A DNA stretch of 64,000 nt from Halorubrum aethiopicum (GTDB taxonomy: Archaea; Halobacteriota; Halobacteria; Halobacteriales; Haloferacaceae). The stretch is taken from NCBI RefSeq assembly GCF_001542905.1, contig NZ_LOAJ01000001.1:1240001-1304000 (forward strand), read 5' to 3'. This document shows positions 14,974 through 24,288 of the stretch, in pieces; the stretch's first letter is position 1, and every line of letters begins with the position of its first letter. Made by a program: the position numbers and the translations under genes. Under the pieces are notes generated by a model. The model saw nothing but the letters and a program-made list of their open reading frames with translations. It searched no databases and was not told the DNA's origin.

Positions 14974-16637
14974 GCCTCGAAGCACCAGACACCACAGAGA
15001 CGGACGAGGTCCCGGAGCGGACCCCCGACGAGCTGGAGGCCCTGCTCGGCGACCTCGTCATCGACCGCGACGACCACCTGAACGCGCCCGGCTTCGTGAT
15101 CCGACCGGACGCCGTCCAGGAGACGCTCTCGCGACTCAAACAGCAGGCCGGCTACGACCACCTGTCGCTCGTCACCGCCCAGGAGTACGAGAACCGCTAC
15201 GAGTCGATCTACCACCTGAAGAAGTTCGACGACCCGACCCAGGAGGTCAGCGTCGTCGTCCCCGCGGACAAGGACCGGCCGGTCTCGGAGTCGGGCGAGG
15301 CGGTCTTCCGCACGGCGGACTGGCACGAGCGGGAGGCGTTCGACCTGATCGGGATCGAGTACGACGACCACCCCGACCTCCGGCGGATCCTGCTCCCGGA
15401 GACGTGGCAGGGCCACCCGCTGTCGATGGACTACGACAAGGACCGCCCGCAGATCGCCACGCTGCCGGAACACGCCAACCCGCTCGAGGACCACCACCGC
15501 GACGCCGAGTCGGACACGATGTTCCTCAACATCGGGCCGCACCACCCGGCCACCCACGGCGTCCTCCACCTGAAGACGATCCTCGACGGCGAGCAGGTGA
15601 TCGACGTGGAGCCGGACATCGGCTACCTCCACCGGTGTGAAGAGCAGATGGCCCAGTCGGGCACCTACCGCCACCAGATCATGCCGTACCCCGACCGCTG
15701 GGACTACATCTCGGCGGGCCTGCTCAACGAGTGGGCGTACGCGCGGGCGGCCGAGGACCTCGCGGACATCGAGGTGCCCGAGTACGCGCAGGTCATCCGC
15801 ACCATGGGCGCGGAGATGTGTCGGATCGCGGCGCACATGCTCGCGCTCGCGACGTTCGCGCTCGACATCAACGGCGACTTCACGGCGACGTTCATGTACG
15901 CCATCAACGACCGCGAGCGCGTTCAGGACCTCCTCGAGGACCTGACGGGCCAGCGGCTGATGTTCAACTACTTCCGGCTCGGCGGCGTCGTCTGGGACTT
16001 GCCCGAGCCCCGCGGCGAGTTCTTCTCGAAGACGCGCGACTTCCTCGACCAGCTGCCCGGCTCCGTCGAGGAGTACCACAACCTGGTCACCGAAAACGAG
16101 GTCTTCCAGATGCGGACGATCGACACCGGAGTCCTCCCGCCGGAGGTCGCGAAGAACTACGGCGCGACCGGCCCCGTCCTCCGGGGTTCGGGGGTCGACT
16201 ACGACCTGCGTCGCGACGATCCGTATGGGTACTACGACGAGCTCGACTGGGACGTGGTGACCGAGGACGGCTGTGACAACTACTCGCGGCTGTTGGTCCG
16301 GATGCGCGAGGTCGAGGAGTCCGCGAAGATCATCGAGCAGTGTATCGACCTGCTCGAGGACTGGCCCGAGGAGGAGCGGAACATCCAGGCCAACGTCCCG
16401 CGGACGCTCCGGCCCGACGACGACACGGAGATCTACCGCGCGGTCGAGGCCGCCAAGGGCGAACTCGGCATCTACATGCGTGCGGACGGGACCGACAAGC
16501 CCGCCCGCTTCAAGATCCGGTCGCCGTGCTTCTCGAACCTCCAGACGCTGCCGGAGATGGCCAACGGCGAGTACATCCCCGACGTGATCGCCGCGCTGGG
16601 GAGCCTCGACGTCGTGCTCGGGGAGGTGGACCGCTGA
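14970..16637 (+). CDS. nuoCD: Fused NuoC-NuoD subunit
   Basis: This 555-residue fusion of the 30-kDa (NuoC, about residues 20-175) and 49-kDa (NuoD, about 185-555) subunits forms much of the quinone-binding connecting module. The NuoC part shows YDHLSLVTAQEYENRYESIYHL and a DWHEREAFDLIGIEYDDHP block. The NuoD part starts with LNIGPHHPATHGV, has IGYLHRCEEQ, and ends with LGSLDVVLGEVDR. The fusion is usual in haloarchaea. The ATG at 14970 overlaps the nuoB stop and the last base overlaps nuoH, continuing the coupled series. Confidence 0.95.
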   Translation: MSLEAPDTTETDEVPERTPDELEALLGDLVIDRDDHLNAPGFVIRPDAVQETLSRLKQQAGYDHLSLVTAQEYENRYESIYHLKKFDDPTQEVSVVVPADKDRPVSESGEAVFRTADWHEREAFDLIGIEYDDHPDLRRILLPETWQGHPLSMDYDKDRPQIATLPEHANPLEDHHRDAESDTMFLNIGPHHPATHGVLHLKTILDGEQVIDVEPDIGYLHRCEEQMAQSGTYRHQIMPYPDRWDYISAGLLNEWAYARAAEDLADIEVPEYAQVIRTMGAEMCRIAAHMLALATFALDINGDFTATFMYAINDRERVQDLLEDLTGQRLMFNYFRLGGVVWDLPEPRGEFFSKTRDFLDQLPGSVEEYHNLVTENEVFQMRTIDTGVLPPEVAKNYGATGPVLRGSGVDYDLRRDDPYGYYDELDWDVVTEDGCDNYSRLLVRMREVEESAKIIEQCIDLLEDWPEEERNIQANVPRTLRPDDDTEIYRAVEAAKGELGIYMRADGTDKPARFKIRSPCFSNLQTLPEMANGEYIPDVIAALGSLDVVLGEVDR

Positions 16638-17704
16638 TGGGGACGGTACAGCTGTTCCCCGAGTTCGTCTCGGAGACGCTGGGACTCTCGGGCGTGCTCG
16701 GCGACGTCGTCGGCTCGCTCGTCGCCGCCGCCGTCGTCGGCAACATCGTGCTCGCGTTCACCGGCGTCGCCGGCCCGTGGGCGAAACGGAAGATCACGGC
16801 CGCGTTCACGGACCGGATCGCCGTCAACCGGATCGGTCCGTTCGGGCTGCTCATCATCCCGGCCGCGGCCGTCCAGCTGCTCGCGAAGGAGCTCATCGTC
16901 CCCGAGGGCGTCGACCGCCCGACGTGGGACCTCGCGCCGCTCGTGTTGCCCGCGTCGGCGCTGCTCGGCTTCTCCGTGATCCCGATGGGACGGCTCGGAC
17001 CCGTGAACCTCCAGATCGCCGACCCCGAGGTCGGGCTGGCGCTGGTGTTCGCGTTCGCCTCCATCGCGTCCATCTCGCTGGTGATGGCCGGCTACGCCTC
17101 GAACAACAAGTACTCGATGCTGGGCGGGCTCCGCGCGGTCGCACAGAACCTCGCCTACGAGATACCGCTCATCGTGACCGCGATGTCCGTCGTGATCTTC
17201 GCGGGGACGCTCCAGATGAGCGGCATCGTCGCCGCGCAGGGCGACGTCCTGTTCAGCGTCGGCGGCTTCGACGTCCCGACGTGGTACGCCTTCGTGAACC
17301 CGTTCGCCTTCGTGTTGTTCCTCACGGCGAACATGGCTGAGATCGGGCGGAACCCGTTCGACATTCCGGAGGCGCCGACGGAGATCGTCGCGGGGTACCA
17401 GACGGAGTACTCCTCGGCGTACTTCGTGTTGTTCTACCTCGGGGAGTTCGTTCACATCTTCCTCGGCGGGGCGATCCTCGCCGTGACGTTCCTCGGCGGG
17501 GCCGCCGGGCCCGGACCGGAGAGCATCGGCTTCCTCTGGTTCGTGGTGAAGATCTGGGGCTTCTTCCTGTTCACGCAGTGGGCGCGCTCGGCGCTCCCGC
17601 GCGTCCGTATCGACCAGCTGATCGAGATCGGCTGGAAGGGAATGCTGGTGTTGTCGTTCGCGAACCTGGTGCTCACGGCCGTAATCGTGGGGGTGATCGC
17701 GTAA
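16637..17704 (+). CDS. nuoH: NADH dehydrogenase-like complex subunit H
   Basis: Integral membrane subunit of 355 residues with about eight or nine helices, contacting the quinone site. Family motifs are GPWAKRKITAAFTDRIAVNRIGP (first cytoplasmic loop), MAEIGRNPFDIPEAPTEIVAGY with the adjoining EYSSAYF, and a C-terminal RSALPRVRIDQLIEIGWK. The conserved E and D residues of the loop motifs are present. The ATG at 16637 overlaps the nuoCD stop by one base. Confidence 0.95.
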   Translation: MGTVQLFPEFVSETLGLSGVLGDVVGSLVAAAVVGNIVLAFTGVAGPWAKRKITAAFTDRIAVNRIGPFGLLIIPAAAVQLLAKELIVPEGVDRPTWDLAPLVLPASALLGFSVIPMGRLGPVNLQIADPEVGLALVFAFASIASISLVMAGYASNNKYSMLGGLRAVAQNLAYEIPLIVTAMSVVIFAGTLQMSGIVAAQGDVLFSVGGFDVPTWYAFVNPFAFVLFLTANMAEIGRNPFDIPEAPTEIVAGYQTEYSSAYFVLFYLGEFVHIFLGGAILAVTFLGGAAGPGPESIGFLWFVVKIWGFFLFTQWARSALPRVRIDQLIEIGWKGMLVLSFANLVLTAVIVGVIA

Positions 17705-18165
17705 TGATCGGACTCATGAAATCGATGGCGACGACGATGAAACACGCGCTGGACGGGTCGACGTTCACGGTGGAATACCCGGAGGACGCGCCCGACGTGA
17801 GCCCGCGGTTCCGCGGGGTTCACAAGTTCAGCCAGGAACGGTGTATCTGGTGTCGGCAGTGCGAGAACGTCTGCCCGAACGACACGATCCAGATCGTTCA
17901 AGACGACCAGCGCAACGGCGAGCAGTACAACCTCCACATCGGGCAGTGTATCTACTGCCGGCTGTGTGAGGAGGTCTGTCCCGTCGACGCCATCCTGTTG
18001 ACGCAGAACTTCGAGTTCACCGCGGACTCGAAAGACGAGTTCGTCTACAACAAAGAACAGCTCAAGAACGTCCCGTGGTACAAGGGAATCGACCCGCTGG
18101 AGTCCCGGAACCCCGATCGCGGCGCGTGGATCGGGGAGGGAGACGGCGAGGTCGACTACCAGTAA
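17704..18165 (+). CDS. nuoI: NADH dehydrogenase-like complex subunit I (2x[4Fe-4S])
   Basis: Ferredoxin-like subunit of 153 residues carrying clusters N6a and N6b. The two ligand sets are C47/C50/C53/C57 (CIWCRQCENVCP) and C82/C85/C88/C92 (CIYCRLCEEVCP). The N-terminal basic amphipathic helix (MIGLMKSMATTMKHAL) likely lies on the membrane. nuoE, nuoF and nuoG are absent from the cluster, so the electron donor is probably not NADH through the usual module. Its ATG overlaps the nuoH stop. After it comes the only larger break in the cluster (49 bases). Confidence 0.95.
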   Translation: MIGLMKSMATTMKHALDGSTFTVEYPEDAPDVSPRFRGVHKFSQERCIWCRQCENVCPNDTIQIVQDDQRNGEQYNLHIGQCIYCRLCEEVCPVDAILLTQNFEFTADSKDEFVYNKEQLKNVPWYKGIDPLESRNPDRGAWIGEGDGEVDYQ

Positions 18166-18200
18166 CGGGCGTATCTCGAAATCTTCAAAGGGACACTGAT

Positions 18201-18207
18201 AGGAGGG
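18201..18207 (+). promoter_or_regulatory. Shine-Dalgarno site before nuoJ1
   Basis: AGGAGGG lies seven bases before the nuoJ1 ATG at 18215 and matches the 3' end of archaeal 16S rRNA well. It is the clearest ribosome binding site in the window. It occurs at the one nuo junction that is not translationally overlapped, where internal re-initiation is needed. Confidence 0.7.
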
Positions 18208-18214
18208 TTACACA

Positions 18215-18487
18215 ATGGTTTACGACACCATCGCGTTCGCGCTGTTCGCCGCGGTCACGCTGGCGTTCAGCCTGGGGGTCGTCTTGGCACGCGACGTGTT
18301 CCACGCCGCGTTGCTTCTGGGCGGTGCCCTGACGAGCGTCGCGGTGCACTACGTGATGTTACGGGCGGAGTTCATCGCCGCCATGCAGATCCTCGTCTAC
18401 GTTGGCGGGGTTCTCATTCTCGTCACGTTCGCCGTGATGCTCACGCGATCGGATGGAACGAACGATGTGGAGGTGAGTAGCGGATGA
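18215..18487 (+). CDS. nuoJ1: NADH dehydrogenase-like complex subunit J, N-terminal half
   Basis: This 90-residue protein has three membrane helices (about residues 4-24, 27-47 and 52-73) and the NuoJ motif MQILVYVGGVLILVTFAVML. It matches the first half of bacterial NuoJ. The second half is encoded by the next gene, which overlaps by four bases (ATGA). This split is common in haloarchaea and is not a frameshift, since each part has its own start and stop. It has a strong Shine-Dalgarno sequence. Confidence 0.9.
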   Translation: MVYDTIAFALFAAVTLAFSLGVVLARDVFHAALLLGGALTSVAVHYVMLRAEFIAAMQILVYVGGVLILVTFAVMLTRSDGTNDVEVSSG

Positions 18488-18828
18488 CTGACGACTCCGG
18501 CGGAACCCGGATCCTGCCCGCGATCGCGGTCGGCGCGCTGTTCGCGGTGATGGCCGCGACGTTCGTGTCGGCGAGCTTCGGGGAGGCGGCCGGCTTCCCG
18601 GAGGGCGAGTCGATCGTCCACAACGTCGGGTACGCGCTGTTCAACCTGAGCGAGGCGGCGGCGATCCCCTCGGAGGGATTCCTGGCCGCCTTCCTGATCG
18701 TCGCCGTCGCGCTCGACGTCGCCGTCGACGGGGCCATCTACCTCGCGCGACGCGAGGACGGCGGCTCCGTGAGCGCGGCGATCGGTGAGGCGCTCACCGA
18801 CGGCGGTCGCGACGGGGGTGAGCGGTGA
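18484..18828 (+). CDS. nuoJ2: NADH dehydrogenase-like complex subunit J, C-terminal half
   Basis: This 114-residue protein has two clear membrane helices (about residues 10-32 and 62-88). It contains the late NuoJ pattern NVGYALFNLSEAAAIPSEGFL followed by LIVAVALDVAVDGAIYLARR. It completes the split NuoJ and is coupled to nuoJ1 by an ATGA overlap. The C-terminal 20 residues are polar and poorly conserved in appearance. Confidence 0.82.
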   Translation: MTDDSGGTRILPAIAVGALFAVMAATFVSASFGEAAGFPEGESIVHNVGYALFNLSEAAAIPSEGFLAAFLIVAVALDVAVDGAIYLARREDGGSVSAAIGEALTDGGRDGGER

Positions 18829-19130
18829 TGGTGCCGGCACAGTGGTACCTCGTCCTGGCGGCCGGGATCTTCTGTATCGGGCTGTTCGGGATCCTCACCC
18901 GGAGCGACGCGCTGTACTTCCTCATGAGCGTCGAGCTCATGATGAACGCGGCGAACATCAACTTCGTCGCGTTCTCACTGTACTACGGCGACCTCACCGG
19001 GCAGGTGTTCGCGCTGTTCGTGATCGCGTTGGCGGCCGCGGAGGTCGCGATCGGGATCGGGATCATCCTCGTGTTGTACCGCAACTTCGGAGACATCGAC
19101 GTGACCGTTCCGACGGAGATGAGGTGGTAA
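18828..19130 (+). CDS. nuoK: NADH dehydrogenase-like complex subunit K
   Basis: Small membrane subunit of 100 residues with three helices, homologous to Mrp antiporter subunits. It has the conserved ILTRSDALYFLMSVELMMNA block, with the functionally important glutamate in helix 2, and AAAEVAIGIGIILVLYRNF in helix 3. The ATG at 18828 overlaps the nuoJ2 stop (TGATG). A GTG at 18825 is also possible. nuoL starts one base after its stop. Confidence 0.93.
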   Translation: MVPAQWYLVLAAGIFCIGLFGILTRSDALYFLMSVELMMNAANINFVAFSLYYGDLTGQVFALFVIALAAAEVAIGIGIILVLYRNFGDIDVTVPTEMRW

Positions 19131-19131
19131 G

Positions 19132-21156
19132 ATGGTGGACGCATTCGCGTACGTTCCGGCGGTCGTGTTGTTACCGTTCTTCTCGTTCCTGGTCGCGCTC
19201 GGGGCGGGAAAGTACCTCCCGAAGGGCGGTGCCTTCGGCGGGATAGCGGCGACTGCGGGGTCGTTCCTGCTGTCGCTGTGGATCGCGACGGCCGTCGCCG
19301 GCGGCCGCGCCTACAACGAGACGCTGTACACGTGGGCGGCCGGCGACCAGTTCGAGCTCACGTTCGGGGCCCTCGTGGACCCGCTGTCGGCGCTGATGCT
19401 CGTCATCGTGACGCTCGTCGCGCTGTTGGTCCACGTCTTCTCGCTCGGCTACATGAACGACGAGGGCGAGACGGGGCTACCGCGCTACTACGCCGGGCTC
19501 GGCCTCTTTACGGCCTCGATGCTCGGGTTCGTCGTCGCAGACAACCTGCTCATGGCGTTCATGTTCTTCGAGCTGGTCGGGCTCTGCTCGTACCTGCTCA
19601 TCGGGTTCCACTTCCGCGAGCCCGGGCCGCCCTCGGCGGCGAAGAAGGCCTTTTTGGTCACCCGCTTCGGCGACTACTTCTTCCTCGTCGGCGTCGTCGC
19701 CGTGTTCGCGACGTTCGGCACGGCCGCGTTCGCGGGCGAGGGGTCGTTCCCCGCGCTCGCGGAGGCGGCGCTCGCCGGCTCCGGCGACGTCTGGACGCCC
19801 GGCGGGCTCGACCCGATGACGTGGTTCACGGTCGTCGGCCTGCTCGTCCTGGGCGGCGTCGTCGGGAAGTCCGCGCAGTTCCCGCTTCACACGTGGCTGC
19901 CCGACGCGATGGAGGGCCCGACGCCCGTCTCCGCGCTCATCCACGCGGCGACGATGGTCGCGGCCGGCGTCTACCTCGTCGCGCGGATGTACGGCTTCTA
20001 CGCGCTGACGCCGACGACGCTCGCGGTCATCGCGTTCGTCGGCGGCTTCACCGCGCTGTTCGCGGCGACGATGGGCGTGGTGAAGGACGAACTGAAGCAG
20101 GTGCTCGCGTACTCGACCATCTCGCAGTACGGCTACATGATGCTCGCGCTCGGCGCGGGCGGCTACGTGGCCGCGGTCTTCCATCTGACGACCCACGCCT
20201 TCTTCAAGGCCCTGCTCTTCCTCGGTGCGGGGTCGGTCATCATCGCGATGCACCACAACGAGGACATGTGGGACATGGGCGGACTGAAGGCGAAGATGCC
20301 CGTCACCTACTACACGTTCCTCGCCGGCTCGCTGGCGCTCGCGGGCATCTTCCCGTTCGCCGGCTTCTGGTCGAAGGACGAGGTCCTCTACGAGGCGCTC
20401 GTTCACGGCCTGAACGAGCCGCTGCTTCTCGGCGGCTACGTCATGGGGCTGCTCGCGGTGCCGGTCACCGCCTTCTACACCTTCCGGATGGTCTTTTTGA
20501 CCTTCCACGGCGATCCGCGGACCGACCTGGCGGCCGATCCCGAACCCGTCCGCTGGAACGTGAAGGGGCCGTTGACGGTTCTCGGCTCGCTCGCGGTCGT
20601 GACCGGCTTCATCAACATGGTGCCGGTCCAGAAGGTGCTCGGGCTCGAGGGCATCGACTACCTCCACCGCTGGCTCGACAACGAGTGGGGCGGCATCGAG
20701 GGGCTCTCCTCGCACCACTACGCCGACATCGGGCCGTACAGCAGCGGATACATCGCGGGCGGGGAGGTCCCGACCGTGCTCGTCGGCGCGGCGGTCTCGC
20801 TCGGACTGGCGCTGGCGGGGCTCGGCCTCGCGTGGCGGCTGTATAACGTCGCGTCGCCGACGGAGCACACGGCGAAACTCGGCGGGATCAAGGACGTGTT
20901 GTACAACAACTACTACCTCGACGAACTCCAAGTCTGGATCGCGTATCGAACCGAAGACGTCGCGGGCGGCGCGGACACCTTCGACCAGGGGATCATCGAC
21001 GGCGTCGTCAACGGCGTCTCCTCGGTGAGCCTCCTCGGCGGGAGCCGCGTCCGCCGGATACAGACCGGCCTGGTGACGCAGTACGCCGCGATGCTCACGC
21101 TGGGGCTGATCGCGCTGCTCGTCGTCCTCGGGGTCAACGGGGGGTGGTTCCTGTGA
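19132..21156 (+). CDS. nuoL: NADH dehydrogenase-like complex subunit L
   Basis: Large antiporter-like proton-pumping subunit of 674 residues with about 16 helices. Typical motifs are ELVGLCSYLLIGFHF, GKSAQFPLHTWLPDAMEGPTP (broken helix 7 region), the conserved K in VVKDELKQVLAYSTISQYGYM, and FAGFWSKDEVLYEAL. The C-terminal lateral helix region is present, including the VASPTEHTAKLGGIKDVLYN stretch. The stop overlaps the nuoM start (GTGA). Confidence 0.95.
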   Translation: MVDAFAYVPAVVLLPFFSFLVALGAGKYLPKGGAFGGIAATAGSFLLSLWIATAVAGGRAYNETLYTWAAGDQFELTFGALVDPLSALMLVIVTLVALLVHVFSLGYMNDEGETGLPRYYAGLGLFTASMLGFVVADNLLMAFMFFELVGLCSYLLIGFHFREPGPPSAAKKAFLVTRFGDYFFLVGVVAVFATFGTAAFAGEGSFPALAEAALAGSGDVWTPGGLDPMTWFTVVGLLVLGGVVGKSAQFPLHTWLPDAMEGPTPVSALIHAATMVAAGVYLVARMYGFYALTPTTLAVIAFVGGFTALFAATMGVVKDELKQVLAYSTISQYGYMMLALGAGGYVAAVFHLTTHAFFKALLFLGAGSVIIAMHHNEDMWDMGGLKAKMPVTYYTFLAGSLALAGIFPFAGFWSKDEVLYEALVHGLNEPLLLGGYVMGLLAVPVTAFYTFRMVFLTFHGDPRTDLAADPEPVRWNVKGPLTVLGSLAVVTGFINMVPVQKVLGLEGIDYLHRWLDNEWGGIEGLSSHHYADIGPYSSGYIAGGEVPTVLVGAAVSLGLALAGLGLAWRLYNVASPTEHTAKLGGIKDVLYNNYYLDELQVWIAYRTEDVAGGADTFDQGIIDGVVNGVSSVSLLGGSRVRRIQTGLVTQYAAMLTLGLIALLVVLGVNGGWFL

Positions 21157-22685
21157 TACTCGAGGCGCTCATCGGGTTCACGTTCCTCGCCGCGCTCGTC
21201 GTCCTGCTCGCGCCGAACGCGTGGGCGGGTCGGCTCGCGTTCGCGCTCAGCGCGGTCCCGTTCGTCGGGAGCCTCTACCTCTGGTCGCGGTTCGACGCGG
21301 TCGGGAACGCGCTCACGGGCGGGACGATCGCCTTCGAGTCGCGCTACGAGTGGATCGAGGTCGGCGGCCGGACGGTGTCGTGGTTCGTCGGGCTCGACGG
21401 GATCAGCCTGCCGCTCGTCGTGCTCACGACGTTCCTCGTCCCGCTCGCCATCCTCAGCGCGTGGACGCCCGTCGACTCCCGGCAGAGCCAGTTCTACGGG
21501 CTGATGCTGTTCATGGAGGCGAACCTGCTCGGCGTGTTCACCGCGCTCGACTTCTTCCTCTGGTTCGTCTTCTGGGAGGCGGTCCTCGTCCCGATGTACT
21601 TCCTCATCGGGATCTGGGGCGGTCCCCGTCGGAAGTACGCCGCGATCAAGTTCTTCGTGTACACGAACGCGGCGTCGCTTTTGATGTTCATCGGCTTCAT
21701 GTCGCTGACGTTCGCGCTCGGCGACTCGATCGGGTCGCTGGCGCTCCCGGAGATCACGCAGGCGATCGCCGACGGCGGCCTCGAGACGTGGTTCGGCATC
21801 TCGCCCGGCCGGATGGCGATGGTCGCGTTCCTCGCGACGTTCGCCGGGTTCGCGGTGAAGGTGCCGATCGTCCCGTTCCACACGTGGCTGCCGGACGCCC
21901 ACGTCGAGGCCCCGACGCCGGTGTCGGTGCTCCTGGCGGGCGTCCTCCTGAAGATGGGGACGTACGCGCTGCTCCGGTTCAACTTCACGATGCTGCCCGA
22001 GCAGGCGTCCGCCCTGGCGGTCCCGATCGCCGCGATCGCCGTGATCAGCGTCATCTACGGCGCGATGCTGGCGCTCGCACAGAAGGACCTCAAGCGCATC
22101 GTCGCCTACTCCTCCGTCTCGTCGATGGGGTACGTCATCCTCGGGCTCGTCGTCTTCACCGAGTACGGCGTCGGCGGCGCGACGTTCCAGATGGTCGCAC
22201 ACGGCCTCATCTCGGGGCTGATGTTCATGGCCGTCGGCGTGGTCTACAACGCGACCCACACCCGGATGGTCGGCGACATGGCCGGCATGGCCGACCGGAT
22301 GCCGGTCACCGTGGGAATTCTCGTCGCCGGCGCGTTCGGCTACATGGGGCTTCCCCTGATGGCCGGCTTCGCCGGGGAGTTCTTCATCTTCGTCGGCGCG
22401 TTCGGCGCGCCGGCGCTCCCGTACGCGCCCGTCTTCACGGCGCTGGCGATGTTCGGGATCGTGATCGTCGCCGGCTACCTGCTGTCGGCGATGCAGAAGA
22501 CGCTGTTCGGGCCGTTCCGGCTCGAGACCGACTACGAGGTCGGCCCTGCCCCGTTCCACGACGTGGCGCCGCTCGCGGTCCTGCTGGCGGCGATCATCGT
22601 GCTCGGGGTCGCGCCGGACGTCTTCTTCGAGATGATCCGTGACGCCGCGATGCCCGTGGTCGAGGGGGTGAGCGTCGATGTCTAG
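21153..22685 (+). CDS. nuoM: NADH dehydrogenase-like complex subunit M
   Basis: Second antiporter-like proton-pumping subunit of 510 residues with about 14 helices. It has FVFWEAVLVPMYFLIGIWGG (essential Glu in helix 5), KVPIVPFHTWLPDAHVEAPT and LKRIVAYSSVSSMGYV. The GTG at 21153 was chosen because it overlaps the nuoL stop by four bases and gives MILEALIGFTFL. A GTG three codons earlier, at 21144, is the alternative. It overlaps nuoN by eight bases. Confidence 0.94.
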   Translation: MILEALIGFTFLAALVVLLAPNAWAGRLAFALSAVPFVGSLYLWSRFDAVGNALTGGTIAFESRYEWIEVGGRTVSWFVGLDGISLPLVVLTTFLVPLAILSAWTPVDSRQSQFYGLMLFMEANLLGVFTALDFFLWFVFWEAVLVPMYFLIGIWGGPRRKYAAIKFFVYTNAASLLMFIGFMSLTFALGDSIGSLALPEITQAIADGGLETWFGISPGRMAMVAFLATFAGFAVKVPIVPFHTWLPDAHVEAPTPVSVLLAGVLLKMGTYALLRFNFTMLPEQASALAVPIAAIAVISVIYGAMLALAQKDLKRIVAYSSVSSMGYVILGLVVFTEYGVGGATFQMVAHGLISGLMFMAVGVVYNATHTRMVGDMAGMADRMPVTVGILVAGAFGYMGLPLMAGFAGEFFIFVGAFGAPALPYAPVFTALAMFGIVIVAGYLLSAMQKTLFGPFRLETDYEVGPAPFHDVAPLAVLLAAIIVLGVAPDVFFEMIRDAAMPVVEGVSVDV

Positions 22686-24189
22686 CGTGACTCCCGCGTG
22701 GACCGCGCTGTCGCCCGCGCTGCTGCTCGGGCTCACCGGCCTCGCGCTGCTTCTGGTCGACACGATCCGCCCCAACGAGCGGTCGAACACGTCGATGGCC
22801 GTCGTGAGCGCGCTCGGCGCGCTCGCGTCGCTTTCGGTCACCGTCTGGTTCGTCGTCGCCGGCACGGGTCACGCCGACACCGGCGGGGCGATCACGCTCC
22901 TCGAGGGCGCGGTGAAGGTGGACACGCTGGCGCTCTTTTTCACCGCGATCTTCGCGTCGGTGACGGCGCTCGTCGTCGTGGCCGCTCACGACTACTTCCA
23001 CGACCACCAGAATCCGGCGGCGTTCTACTCGCTGACACTGTTCGCCGCCACGGGGATGGCGCTTTTGGCGGTCGCGAACTCGCTCGCGGTCGTCTTCGTC
23101 GCCCTCGAGATGGTGTCGCTGCCGTCGTACGCGCTCGTGGCGTTCCTCAAGAAGAACCGCGGCAGCGTCGAGGCGGGGCTGAAGTACTTCCTCGTCGGGG
23201 CGCTGTCGTCGGCGGTGTTCCTCTTCGGGATCTCCTTGGTGTACGCGGCGACCGGCTCGCTGGTCTTCGGCGAGGTCGCGAGCGCGGTCGAGTCGCTCGA
23301 CGCGCTCGCCGGCGTCGCCGGGATCGGGATCGTGATGATCGTCGGCGGCGTCGCGTTCAAGACCGCCTCCGTGCCGTTCCACTTCTGGGCCCCGGAGGCG
23401 TACGAGGGCGCGCCCGCGCCCGTGAGCGCGTTCCTCTCGTCGGCGTCGAAGGCCGCCGGGTTCGTCGTCGCCTTCCGTGTGTTCACCGAGGCGTTCCCGC
23501 TCGGGGCGTCGGTCGCGGCCGGCATCGACTGGGCGCTCGCGTTCGCCGCCGTCGCGGCGGTGACGATGACGCTCGGTAACTTCGCGGCCGCCGTCCAAGA
23601 GGAGGTCAAGCGGATGCTGGCGTACTCCTCGATCGGCCACGCCGGCTACGCGCTGATCGGGCTGGCGGCGCTCTCGACCGGCAGCGCCGGCAACGAGGCC
23701 GTGATGGGTGCCGCGATGGCGCACCTGCTCGTCTACGGCTTCATGAACACCGGCGCGTTCCTCTTCGTCGCGATGGCGGAGCGGTGGGGGATCGGCCGGA
23801 CCTTCGAGGACTACGCCGGCCTCGCCCGGCGCGCCCCCGTGGCGTGTACGGCGATGGCCGTGTTCATGTTCTCGCTCGCCGGGCTCCCGCCCTTCGCCGG
23901 GTTCTTCTCGAAGTACTTCCTGTTCATGGGAGCGATCGAGAACGGGTTCCTCTGGCTCGCGGGGCTCGGCGCGGTGAACAGCGTCGTCTCGCTGTACTAC
24001 TACAGCCGGGTCGTCCGGGCGATGTTCCTCGACGACCCCGCGACGCCGAGCGCGCTCGACGCGATCGACGTGCGGCCGACCGCGCTGTACGCGGCGGTCG
24101 TCTTCGCGGCGGTCGCGACCGTGCTGCTCCTGCCCGGCTTCGGTCCCGTCATCGACGCGGCCGAGGCCGCCGCCGCGGCGCTGTTCTAG
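22678..24189 (+). CDS. nuoN: NADH dehydrogenase-like complex subunit N
   Basis: Third antiporter-like subunit (503 residues, about 14 helices) and the last gene of the cluster. Motifs are ALEMVSLPSYALVAFLKKN (helix 5 Glu), KTASVPFHFWAPEAYEGAPA, VKRMLAYSSIGHAGYALIG and LAGLPPFAGFFSKYF. Two T-runs (CGCTTTTCGTTTCTTC) directly after the stop, near 24202-24217, may be the transcription terminator of the operon. nuoE, nuoF and nuoG do not follow, so the complex resembles the methanogen Fpo type in composition. Confidence 0.95.
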   Translation: MSSVTPAWTALSPALLLGLTGLALLLVDTIRPNERSNTSMAVVSALGALASLSVTVWFVVAGTGHADTGGAITLLEGAVKVDTLALFFTAIFASVTALVVVAAHDYFHDHQNPAAFYSLTLFAATGMALLAVANSLAVVFVALEMVSLPSYALVAFLKKNRGSVEAGLKYFLVGALSSAVFLFGISLVYAATGSLVFGEVASAVESLDALAGVAGIGIVMIVGGVAFKTASVPFHFWAPEAYEGAPAPVSAFLSSASKAAGFVVAFRVFTEAFPLGASVAAGIDWALAFAAVAAVTMTLGNFAAAVQEEVKRMLAYSSIGHAGYALIGLAALSTGSAGNEAVMGAAMAHLLVYGFMNTGAFLFVAMAERWGIGRTFEDYAGLARRAPVACTAMAVFMFSLAGLPPFAGFFSKYFLFMGAIENGFLWLAGLGAVNSVVSLYYYSRVVRAMFLDDPATPSALDAIDVRPTALYAAVVFAAVATVLLLPGFGPVIDAAEAAAAALF

Positions 24190-24288
24190 CGCCGTCTTCG
24201 GCCGCTTTTCGTTTCTTCGGCGCGTTTCGATCGGGTACGGTCCGCCCGGTACCCGCAGATACTAGCGCGTTCGCCGCCTCGATCGACC

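Noticed and set aside
18215-18828. Frameshift in nuoJ
   Set aside because: The two halves have separate starts, stops and an ATGA overlap, and a good Shine-Dalgarno site precedes the first. A split NuoJ is usual in haloarchaea.
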